A stretch of DNA of 9,120 bases, taken from Bacteroidota bacterium. Its GTDB lineage: Bacteria > Bacteroidota > Bacteroidia > B-17B0 > B-17BO. This document shows positions 1 through 5,864 of this stretch, one piece after another. The stretch covers positions 1 through 9,120 of the forward strand of contig JANXRU010000131.1 of NCBI GenBank assembly GCA_025356715.1. Direction: 5' to 3'. The notes below the pieces were generated by a model, which worked only from the letters and a program-made list of their open reading frames with translations, was not told where the DNA came from and did not search any database. How positions within the stretch are numbered: the first letter of the stretch is position 1; each line of letters begins with the position of its first letter. Made by a program: the position numbers and the translations under genes.

Positions 1-144
1 TCCGTGGCCGAGGGCCGGAGCAACATCGCCGACGTTCAGACGCCGCGCGGAAACCTCGTCGTTCTGTCCGAGCGGCTCGGCGAGCGGTTCCGTCCGCTGC
101 TCGAATACATGGCCAGGCATTATAAATACATTTTTTTCCATTAA
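1..144 (+). other. GC-rich foreign or chimeric end with an open reading frame running in from the left edge
   Basis: Bases 1 to about 120 are very GC-rich, while everything after is strongly AT-rich. Plus frame 1 is open from the window edge to a TAA at 142-144. It reads as an ordinary high-GC protein (…NLVVLSERLGERFRPLLEYM ARHY…) for about 40 residues, then switches to KYIFFH, which is only the antisense of the neighbouring permease gene. The real coding match therefore probably ends near base 120. I cannot name the protein. The string loosely recalls ParA/tyrosine-kinase-like ATPases of exopolysaccharide systems, but no Walker motif is present. The complementary strand is also open in one frame, as is common in GC-rich DNA. 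An assembly or library chimera is the simplest explanation, with a genuine recombination junction as the alternative. Confidence 0.55.
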
Positions 145-595
145 AAGCCGTTAAGCTTAATCCTCTAATAACACCACCAGTGCCTATTAACCCAGCTAAA
201 AAACCAGCAATGCCTCCACTAACCATAGCACTACTGCCATTTGGTTTTAACTGAAGCTTAGGCTTTATCCAAAACGTTATACTAAATATTATTAAAAAAA
301 ATCCTAATATAAATTCTGCATATACTAAATTAACATACGTCGTTAGAATCGAACCAATAAATACAAAGACTACACTGGGAATTCCTATTAATAACAACAG
401 TTTTTTATCTAAGCCTTTATTAAATAATATCATTTTAATAATATTACTAAAAACATGCAATACCCCTGTAATAGCTAGTACCGTTTGGAAATCAAAAAAC
501 AAACCAGCAATAGGAATTAAAAAAACAGAAGACCCGAAACCTCCAATAGTACCAACAATTTCAGCCAGTAATGCGAGTATAAAAAATAAAATCAA
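121..595 (-). CDS. TauE/SafE-family membrane permease, partial (C-terminal part lost at the junction)
   Basis: About 158 codons of a TauE/SafE-type anion permease (family linked to sulfite or sulfonate export) can be read on the minus strand. The start is TTG at 595-593: an in-frame stop lies two codons upstream, there is no nearby ATG, and the translation begins MILFFILALLAEIVGTIGGF, the usual N-terminus of flavobacterial members. The first family repeat is AEIVGTIGGFGSS near residues 11-23. The second is GGIAGFLAGLIGTGG near residues 129-143, followed by VIRGLSLTAF. Several hydrophobic membrane segments lie between. After AFN (bases 142-140) the frame reads GKKCIY, whereas the other frame gives MEKNVFI, the expected continuation, so two bases seem to be missing here. 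Homology stops at about base 121, where the GC-rich DNA begins, so roughly the last third is absent. The gene starts 16 bases after the RNase stop and is probably co-transcribed with it. Substrate is unknown. Confidence 0.8.
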
Positions 596-611
596 ATTTT
601 AATTAAAACAA

Positions 612-2018
612 TTATTTTAATAAAAATGTTTCGCCATGGTATGGAATTATTACTTCTTCATACCCTTCTTTCATTAACTTTTCTTTAAATGAAATTTTTG
701 AAGTAGGCTCGCCGTGTACTAAAAATATTTTTTTAACTATTTTTTTATCTTGACAAGACAAAAAACGAATTAGTTCGCTGTAATCGGCATGAGCGCTATA
801 GGAATCTATAATTTCTATATCAGCATTCACATCATAAACTTCTCCGAAAATTTTAACCGATTTTTGTCCTTCTCTAATGCGCCCGCCTAAAGAATTTGGA
901 GAGCAATACCCAACAATTAGAATGGTGTTGTTAGAATTAGATATATTATTTGCTAAGTGATGCTTGATTCTTCCTGCATCCATCATTCCAGATGCCGAAA
1001 GAATAATACATGGCTCTTTACTACTATTTAAAGCAATAGAATCAATCTTTTCACGAATGTATGTTAAATTACTAAAACCAAAAGGATCAGCATCTGTTTT
1101 AATATATTCTTGTAATTTTTCATTAAAACAGGAAACATTATCTCTCATAATATCAGTTATATTAGCCGACATAGGACTATCAACATAAACTTTAATATTA
1201 GGAAGTAATTTCTTGTTTTTAAGTTTATCTAAAATAAACACAATCTCTTGCGTTCTACCCAAACTAAATGCTGGAATAATTAATTTCCCTTTCTTTTCTA
1301 CACAAGTATTTAAAACAACTTTTAATAAATGTGCCTCGGCATCCGTTTCTTTCTCATGCAATCTATCTCCATAAGTCGATTCACAAATAATATAATCGGC
1401 TTGCGGAAAGCATTCTGGGTCTTTAAGGAGTAAATCATTATACTTTCCAACATCACCCGTAAAAGTAAGATGAATCACATTCGAATCACTCTTTTTTAAT
1501 TTCAGATTAACAATGGCACTTCCTAAAATATGCCCCGCATCTGTAAAGGTTAGAATGGCATCAGAACTTAAATGAAAATCAGCATGGTATGGAACCGTTT
1601 TAAAATGTTTCATACAACGATCTACATCTTTCACTGTATATAGTGGTTTTAATGGATCTTGATTACGTTGCTCTCTTTTTTTATTAATAAATTCGATATC
1701 GTTTTCATGTATTTTTGCACTATCATATAATAATACTTCAACTACTTCTAACGTAGGTGGCGTGCAATAAATAGAACCTAAAAATCCTTCCTTGACCAAT
1801 AAAGGCAAATTCCCAGAATGATCTATATGCGCATGTGATAAAACCACAACATCAACTTCAGAAGGATTCAAATTCAAATTTCTATTTAAAATATCTGATT
1901 CCTTTCCCCCTCCTTGGTACAAACCACAATCTAATAATATATTGAAACCAGAATCGGTAGTTACTAAATGTTTACTACCTGTAACTGTTTCTGTTGCTCC
2001 TAAAAATTTTACGTTCAT
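612..2018 (-). CDS. MBL-fold beta-CASP ribonuclease (CPSF73/Ysh1-like RNA-processing exonuclease family)
   Basis: This 468-residue protein is full length for the bacterial CPSF73-like metallo-beta-lactamase/beta-CASP nucleases, cytoplasmic zinc-dependent enzymes that cut or degrade RNA. The zinc site is visible in order: HAHIDH at residues 62-67, His163 in AGHILGSA and Asp189 in TGDVG. The beta-CASP part has ESTYGD at 213-218 (motif A), SPMSAN at 281-286, SASGMMDAGR at 341-350, SAHAD with His410 (motif B) and LVHGE with His435 (motif C). All expected ligands are present, so it should be active. The ATG at 2018-2016 directly follows a TAAGTTTG promoter-like element, suggesting a very short or absent leader. 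It is divergent from the universal stress gene, shares its control region, and is followed by the TauE-like gene. Family membership is certain. The RNA substrate, and whether it acts as endo- or exonuclease, cannot be read from the sequence. Confidence 0.95.
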   Translation of the reverse strand: MNVKFLGATETVTGSKHLVTTDSGFNILLDCGLYQGGGKESDILNRNLNLNPSEVDVVVLSHAHIDHSGNLPLLVKEGFLGSIYCTPPTLEVVEVLLYDSAKIHENDIEFINKKREQRNQDPLKPLYTVKDVDRCMKHFKTVPYHADFHLSSDAILTFTDAGHILGSAIVNLKLKKSDSNVIHLTFTGDVGKYNDLLLKDPECFPQADYIICESTYGDRLHEKETDAEAHLLKVVLNTCVEKKGKLIIPAFSLGRTQEIVFILDKLKNKKLLPNIKVYVDSPMSANITDIMRDNVSCFNEKLQEYIKTDADPFGFSNLTYIREKIDSIALNSSKEPCIILSASGMMDAGRIKHHLANNISNSNNTILIVGYCSPNSLGGRIREGQKSVKIFGEVYDVNADIEIIDSYSAHADYSELIRFLSCQDKKIVKKIFLVHGEPTSKISFKEKLMKEGYEEVIIPYHGETFLLK

Positions 2019-2022
2019 AATC

Positions 2023-2030
2023 CAAACTTA
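2023..2030 (-). promoter_or_regulatory. Bacteroidota -7 element for the RNase gene
   Basis: Read on the minus strand, bases 2030-2023 are TAAGTTTG, a full match to the Bacteroidota -7 consensus TAnnTTTG. If transcription starts about four bases after it, the start would be at about 2019, next to the ATG at 2018. That would give a leaderless or nearly leaderless mRNA, which agrees with the lack of any purine-rich ribosome binding site. The dyad at 2053-2066 would be centred near -40 of this promoter. Confidence 0.5.
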
Positions 2031-2052
2031 CTTTGTTTAAAATATGAAACTA

Positions 2053-2088
2053 CTGATAATAATCACTAAATAATATGATTTACTTTAA
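2053..2088. promoter_or_regulatory. Tandem FNR/CRP-like dyads in the divergent RNase / usp control region
   Basis: Two 14-base dyads resemble the FNR consensus TTGAT-N4-ATCAA. The first, CTGATAATAATCAC at 2053-2066, has 8 of 10 consensus positions and a perfect TGAT/ATCA core. The second, ATGATTTACTTTAA at 2075-2088, is weaker at 7 of 10. Their centres (2059.5 and 2081.5) are 22 bp apart. For usp they fall near -62 and -40. For the RNase on the other strand the first is near -40 and the second near -62. The identical geometry before ccoI and ccoS is the main support. Which FNR/CRP-family protein binds is not known, and no regulator gene is in the window. Confidence 0.55.
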
Positions 2089-2109
2089 CTAAAAAAAATA
2101 ATGAGGCTC

Positions 2110-2117
2110 TAAATTTG
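2110..2117 (+). promoter_or_regulatory. Bacteroidota -7 element for the universal stress gene
   Basis: TAAATTTG matches TAnnTTTG completely and lies 32 bases before the usp start codon. No good TTG-type -33 element sits at the normal distance. Instead, the dyad at 2075-2088 ends 21 bases upstream, as expected for an activator-dependent promoter. Confidence 0.6.
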
Positions 2118-2149
2118 TTTAAAAATCGATTAATAAAAATAATCTTACC

Positions 2150-2980
2150 ATGAAAAAAATTTTAGTTCCAACTGATTTTTCTGAAACTTCTGAAAATGCT
2201 GTTAATTATGCAATTGAATTAGCAAATACCTATTCTGCTACTTTGGTATTACTAAATGTGTATCAAATTCCAGTTGCTTCACCAGAGTTTGGTATAATGG
2301 CATATAATGCTAGTGAAATGAGAAATGATAGTTTAGCAACTTTAAAAACTATATCCGAAAAAATTAAAAAAAATAACCCAAATATAAATAGCATAGAATA
2401 TTATACTGAAATTGGCAACTCAGCAGAAGTTATCGTGGAATATGCTAATAATATCGGTGCTAATTTTGTGGTGATGGGCAATAACGGACATGGTAGTAAT
2501 TTTAAGAAAAAAATAATTGGAAGCACTTCCGTGGATGTATCAAAAACACTAAAGGTTCCGTTAATAATAGTTCCACCAAATGTAAAATACAAAAAAATCA
2601 AAAACTTAGCCTATGCGAGTCATTATGATGAAAATATTGAAATAAGTACTTCTTTAAACAAAGTAAGAAGTTTAAATAATATTTTTCAAAGTGTATTAAG
2701 TGTTTTACATGTTATTCCAGAAAATCATTATCTAAATGAAAAGGAATCGTCTATCGATAAATTTGTAGAAAGTAAATTAGCGTCTACAGAACATAGAACT
2801 TATATAATTACCGAAAACAATGTTACTGAGGGTATATTAGAATTCGTTAAATATCATGAAATGGATATGATTGTCGTACAGCCTAAAAAACACTCCATAC
2901 TGCATTCCATCTTTTATCCAAGTATCACTAACGAATTAGCATTTGAAAGTCCTGTGCCTGTTTTAACGATTCATAGTTAA
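2150..2980 (+). CDS. Universal stress protein, two UspA domains
   Basis: This is a 276-residue cytoplasmic protein made of two Usp folds in tandem. The N-terminal domain (about 1-142) starts with the classic KKILVPTDFSETSENAV and ends with MGNNGHG…GSTS…VPLIIVPP. This is the ATP-binding loop type G-x2-G-x9-G-S/T, although here ten residues separate Gly113 from Gly124-Ser125. The C-terminal domain (about 147-276) keeps the strand and helix pattern and the final VPVLTIH, but has PKKHSILHSIFYPSIT in place of the glycine loop, so it probably does not bind ATP. That asymmetry is common in two-domain Bacteroidota Usp proteins. The ATG at 2150 fits the domain start. No terminator is visible after the stop. 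Its promoter resembles those of ccoI and ccoS, so a role in low-oxygen physiology is a reasonable inference, but its molecular function is unknown. Confidence 0.93.
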   Translation: MKKILVPTDFSETSENAVNYAIELANTYSATLVLLNVYQIPVASPEFGIMAYNASEMRNDSLATLKTISEKIKKNNPNINSIEYYTEIGNSAEVIVEYANNIGANFVVMGNNGHGSNFKKKIIGSTSVDVSKTLKVPLIIVPPNVKYKKIKNLAYASHYDENIEISTSLNKVRSLNNIFQSVLSVLHVIPENHYLNEKESSIDKFVESKLASTEHRTYIITENNVTEGILEFVKYHEMDMIVVQPKKHSILHSIFYPSITNELAFESPVPVLTIHS

Positions 2981-3015
2981 TTCAGAGATAGCTATTGTTA
3001 TTAAGATACAATCAA

Positions 3016-3051
3016 CTGACTTTTATCATATTTTCGTTTGATTATTCTCAA
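3016..3051. promoter_or_regulatory. Tandem FNR/CRP-like dyads upstream of ccoI
   Basis: CTGACTTTTATCAT at 3016-3029 (7 of 10 FNR consensus positions) and TTGATTATTCTCAA at 3038-3051 (9 of 10, the best in the window) have centres 22 bp apart. The second ends exactly 21 bases before the -7 element at 3073, giving approximate positions of -62 and -40. This matches the class I plus class II layout known for FNR-type activators. The same spacing occurs before usp and ccoS. Confidence 0.65.
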
Positions 3052-3072
3052 ATAAAACAAATTATCTCCTCC

Positions 3073-3080
3073 TAAATTTG
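3073..3080 (+). promoter_or_regulatory. Bacteroidota -7 element for the ccoI transcript
   Basis: TAAATTTG is a complete TAnnTTTG match, and the same octamer is found before usp. No TTG-like -33 element lies at 17-23 bases upstream, consistent with dependence on the activator dyad at 3038-3051. A start near 3084 would give a leader of about 80 bases before ccoI. Confidence 0.6.
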
Positions 3081-3095
3081 TGTCGTCATCAAATA

Positions 3096-3140
3096 ATGGT
3101 GGCAATAAACGGCAGGTTAGTAGTTTCTTCCAAAACATAA
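3096..3140 (+). CDS. Possible 14-codon upstream ORF in the ccoI leader
   Basis: The ORF ATG GTG GCA … ACA TAA would encode MVAINGRLVVSSKT. It begins about 12 bases after the predicted transcript start, covers the left arm of the leader stem (3107-3119) and stops inside the loop. There is no clear ribosome binding site and no run of one codon type that would suggest amino-acid sensing. It may be chance, and its position relative to the stem-loop is the only reason to list it. Confidence 0.2.
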   Translation: MVAINGRLVVSSKT

Positions 3141-3154
3141 TTTAACTGCCGTTT
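3107..3154 (+). promoter_or_regulatory. Stem-loop in the ccoI leader
   Basis: AAACGGCAG at 3107-3115 pairs perfectly with CTGCCGTTT at 3146-3154. After a bulged G3116, TTA 3117-3119 pairs with TAA 3143-3145, leaving a loop of about 23 bases. The stem is unusually GC-rich for its surroundings. It ends in a short T run (3152-3156) and lies ten bases before the ccoI ATG. It could be a weak terminator or attenuator, a translation-control structure, or a transcript-stabilising 5' hairpin. As a terminator for usp it would be misplaced, because the ccoI promoter lies upstream of it. Confidence 0.5.
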
Positions 3155-3163
3155 TTAATTAAA

Positions 3164-5590
3164 ATGATGGCAACAACTCAACTAAATACTGAAACGAAAA
3201 CAACTTGTTTTCATTGTGGAGAAGACGTTATAACCCAAGATATAATTTCCGATAATAAACATTTTTGTTGCTCTGGCTGTAAAACGGTCTATGAAATCAT
3301 TAATAAAAGTGATTTATGCCAATATTATGATATTGAAAGCAATCCAGGTATCAACCAAAAAACAAAAGTACGTGAGGGAAAATTTGATTTTTTAGATGAT
3401 GAACAAATAAAAAATAAATTAATTCATTTTAAAAATGAATCTCAACATCATGTCATTTTTTATTTACCACAAATGCATTGTAGCTCTTGTATATGGATAT
3501 TAGAGCATTTGAATAAAATAGATAGTGGGATATTAAAATCTCAAGTCAATTTTATTAAAAAAGAGGTTACTATTATTTATGATTTCAATAAAACTTCATT
3601 AAAAAAAGTAGCAGAAACGTTGACGTTAATAGGTTATGAGCCACATATTAATTTAAGTGATGTTAATTCAAGTAAAATTAAACAGTACGATAGAACCAGA
3701 ATTGTTAAATTAGGAATAGCAGGCTTTTGTTTTGGTAATATCATGATGTTAAGTTTTCCTGAATATTTCTCACTTGAAAAATTTGAAGACCCTTCTTTAA
3801 AATATTGGTTCAATTACCTAAATTTATTTTTAGCCTTACCCGTATTTTTTTATTCAGCTTCTGAATTCTTTATTTCTGGATTTAAAGGTATACAGCAACG
3901 CTTTTTAAATATTGATGCTCCTATAGCATTAGCTGTATTGATAACCTTTGGCAGAAGTTTATATGAAATAATTTCTAATACAGGCTCTGGCTACTTAGAT
4001 TCTATGAGTGGCATTGTTTTCTTTATGTTAATAGGTCGATATTTTCAAAACAGGACTTACCAAAGTATTTCTTTCGATCGTGATTATACGTCATACTTTC
4101 CACTAGGTGTAAGTGTATTGAAAGAGGATGGTTCTGAAATACAAATTTCTGTAGCAAATTTAAAAGTAGGAGATCGTATTAAAATTCACAATGACGAAAT
4201 TATTCCGGCTGATGCCATCTTGTTTTTAGGAAAAGCGACCATTGATTATAGTTTTGTTACTGGCGAATACTTACCTATAGAAAAATCAATCGGAGAAATT
4301 GTATATGCAGGTGGTAAGCAAACAGCAGGAGCTATAGAATTAGAAGTAGTTAAAGAAGTTTCTCAAAGCTACCTCACTCAATTATGGAATAATGAAGCTT
4401 TTCAATCAAAAAAAGAAGAGGTTAAAGTTTCATTCATACATCAAATAAGTCGCTATTTTACTTATGCTTTACTCACTGTAGCATTAGCGGCCTCTGTCTA
4501 TTGGTTAATTAACGATACTACTAAAGTTTGGAGTGCTTTAACGTCTGTTTTAATTGTTGCTTGCCCATGTGCCTTATTACTCAGTGCAACATTTACTAAT
4601 GGTAATATGATTCGCATACTTAATAAATATAAATTGTATGTAAAAAATGCCTCTGTTATTGAACGAATGTCAACAATTGATACCGTGGTTTTTGATAAAA
4701 CAGGTACCATTACGGAGCAAGGAAATTCAGAAATAATATATCAGGGTCATGAACTAACACCATTACAATCACAGCTACTGCGATCATTAGCTAATCAATC
4801 CAATCATCCATTAAGCAAAAGTATCGTATCGCATTTACCATTTAATAAAACATTATTAGTAAAGAATTATAAAGAATTTAAAGGCTTTGGAACTTCTGGT
4901 GTTATTAATAATAGAGAACTTAAAATGGGCTCCTCCGAATTTGTATTAGGACAAAAATCATTGCAACAACATTCAGGAAGTCGAGTATATTTAAGTATCG
5001 ATCATGAATTTGTAGGCTGCTTTATTGTGAAAAACAAGTACCGTGAAGGATTACAACATATCATATCCAAATTAAGTTCTACTTATCATTTAAAAATATT
5101 ATCTGGTGATAATGATTCTGAGTCTCATTATTTAAAGTCTGTTTTTGGAGAAAAAACAGAAATGCTGTTTTATCAAAAACCTGAAGACAAACTACAATAC
5201 ATTAAACATCTTCAAAACCAACACAAAAAAGTGCTCATGATTGGTGATGGATTAAATGATGCGGGTGCTTTAATGCAAAGTGATGTTGGTATTGCAATTA
5301 GCGATGATACCAATAATTTTTCTCCAGCCTGCGATGCTGTTTTGTCTGGTAAACAATTTTATTTACTTAAAGAACTCATAAATTATTGCAGAAAAGAGAA
5401 AGTAATTATTTATGCAAGCTTTACGTTATCTATCATCTATAACTTCGTTGGTTTATTTTTTGCTGTTCAAGGCCTTTTACAACCAGTTATTGCAGCTATT
5501 TTAATGCCCGTGAGCTCTATTAGTATTGTTCTATTAACAACTGGTATGAGTACACTTTACGAAATTAAGTTAAAAAACCATAAGATATGA
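3164..5590 (+). CDS. ccoI: Copper-translocating P-type ATPase for cbb3 oxidase assembly (CcoI/FixI type)
   Basis: This is an 808-residue P1B ATPase of the inner membrane. CcoI-type pumps export Cu(I) for the CuB centre of cbb3 oxidase. The N-terminus has a cysteine-rich metal-binding domain (CFHC at 15-18, CCSGC at 35-39), then an HMA-like domain with MHCSSC at 104-109. Membrane segments follow from about residue 180. Key motifs are the actuator TGE (366-368, with Tyr after it rather than the usual Ser), the Cu-channel CPC (468-470), the phosphorylation site DKTGT (Asp511), HP (548-549) and the hinge GDGLNDA (695-701). Tyr759-Asn760 and MPVSS (781-785) in the last two segments are the Cu(I) site signature. 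The start could be either of two adjacent ATGs (3164 or 3167). Its stop overlaps an upstream dyad of the ccoS promoter. Placement just before ccoS and ccoNO supports CcoI over a detoxification CopA. Confidence 0.95.
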   Translation: MMATTQLNTETKTTCFHCGEDVITQDIISDNKHFCCSGCKTVYEIINKSDLCQYYDIESNPGINQKTKVREGKFDFLDDEQIKNKLIHFKNESQHHVIFYLPQMHCSSCIWILEHLNKIDSGILKSQVNFIKKEVTIIYDFNKTSLKKVAETLTLIGYEPHINLSDVNSSKIKQYDRTRIVKLGIAGFCFGNIMMLSFPEYFSLEKFEDPSLKYWFNYLNLFLALPVFFYSASEFFISGFKGIQQRFLNIDAPIALAVLITFGRSLYEIISNTGSGYLDSMSGIVFFMLIGRYFQNRTYQSISFDRDYTSYFPLGVSVLKEDGSEIQISVANLKVGDRIKIHNDEIIPADAILFLGKATIDYSFVTGEYLPIEKSIGEIVYAGGKQTAGAIELEVVKEVSQSYLTQLWNNEAFQSKKEEVKVSFIHQISRYFTYALLTVALAASVYWLINDTTKVWSALTSVLIVACPCALLLSATFTNGNMIRILNKYKLYVKNASVIERMSTIDTVVFDKTGTITEQGNSEIIYQGHELTPLQSQLLRSLANQSNHPLSKSIVSHLPFNKTLLVKNYKEFKGFGTSGVINNRELKMGSSEFVLGQKSLQQHSGSRVYLSIDHEFVGCFIVKNKYREGLQHIISKLSSTYHLKILSGDNDSESHYLKSVFGEKTEMLFYQKPEDKLQYIKHLQNQHKKVLMIGDGLNDAGALMQSDVGIAISDDTNNFSPACDAVLSGKQFYLLKELINYCRKEKVIIYASFTLSIIYNFVGLFFAVQGLLQPVIAAILMPVSSISIVLLTTGMSTLYEIKLKNHKI

Positions 5591-5622
5591 CAAATATCAG
5601 TTTATATAATGATATGAGTCAA
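5587..5622. promoter_or_regulatory. Tandem FNR/CRP-like dyads upstream of ccoS
   Basis: ATGACAAATATCAG at 5587-5600 (7 of 10 consensus positions) and ATGATATGAGTCAA at 5609-5622 (8 of 10) have centres 22 bp apart, as before usp and ccoI. The first overlaps the ccoI stop codon (5588-5590). The second ends 21 bases before the -7-like octamer at 5644. The upstream dyad shares the TGAC-N4-ATCA core with the upstream dyad of ccoI. Confidence 0.55.
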
Positions 5623-5643
5623 CTCGTAAAGCTCACTCAAAAC

Positions 5644-5651
5644 TAATTTTA
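5644..5651 (+). promoter_or_regulatory. Likely -7 element of an internal promoter before ccoS
   Basis: TAATTTTA matches TAnnTTTG at five of its six defined positions (final G replaced by A). It lies at exactly the same distance from the downstream dyad as in the other two promoters. The predicted start near 5655 leaves only about five bases before the ccoS ATG. The octamer alone would not be convincing in AT-rich DNA; the spacing is the support. Confidence 0.45.
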
Positions 5652-5659
5652 CAACCAAA

Positions 5660-5851
5660 ATGAGCGTAATATTTATATTAATTTCTGCCAGTTTAATGAT
5701 AGCCATTGGGTTTTTAATAGCCTTCATTTGGTCAGTAAAATCAGGGCAATATGACGATGATTATACACCGTCAGTAAGAATGCTTTTCGATGATGAACTA
5801 ATAAGTAATAAAACAGAAATAACCAAAAATCCAAAACAACCAACCGATTAA
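5660..5851 (+). CDS. ccoS: cbb3-type cytochrome oxidase assembly protein CcoS
   Basis: This 63-residue single-span membrane protein is required in studied bacteria for cofactor insertion into cbb3 oxidase. One N-terminal hydrophobic segment (about residues 2-25) is followed by the conserved FIWSVKSGQYDD region, an acidic stretch and a FDDE motif near residues 43-46. The C-terminal tail is short, polar and variable. Length and motif are typical of the family. It lies 69 bases after ccoI and 13 bases before ccoNO, the standard ccoI-ccoS-ccoNO order in Bacteroidota. No strong ribosome binding site is present; the AAAACC-like sequence before the ATG is normal for this group. Confidence 0.93.
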   Translation: MSVIFILISASLMIAIGFLIAFIWSVKSGQYDDDYTPSVRMLFDDELISNKTEITKNPKQPTD

Positions 5852-5864
5852 AAAACCAGAACTT

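Noticed and set aside
964..1188. Plus-strand ORF of 74 codons
   Set aside because: It lies wholly antisense inside the RNase gene, whose motifs are intact, and its translation resembles no family.
2401..2601. Minus-strand ORF of 66 codons
   Set aside because: It is antisense within the universal stress gene across the conserved glycine-loop region, so it is a shadow of that coding sequence.
2981..3015. Possible terminator after usp
   Set aside because: No GC-rich stem followed by a T run is present; only AT-rich sequence without convincing pairing.
3107..3156. The stem-loop as the usp terminator
   Set aside because: It sits about 130 bases after the usp stop, downstream of the likely ccoI promoter, and has only two unpaired T residues after the stem.
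4498..4710. Minus-strand ORF of 70 codons
   Set aside because: It is antisense to the CPC and DKTGT region of ccoI, with no independent start signals.
5587..5646. 19-codon ORF (ATG overlapping the ccoI stop as ATGA) between ccoI and ccoS
   Set aside because: The overlap looks like translational coupling, but the ATGA is already explained by the upstream regulatory dyad, the peptide has no recognisable feature, and the stretch is better accounted for as a promoter.
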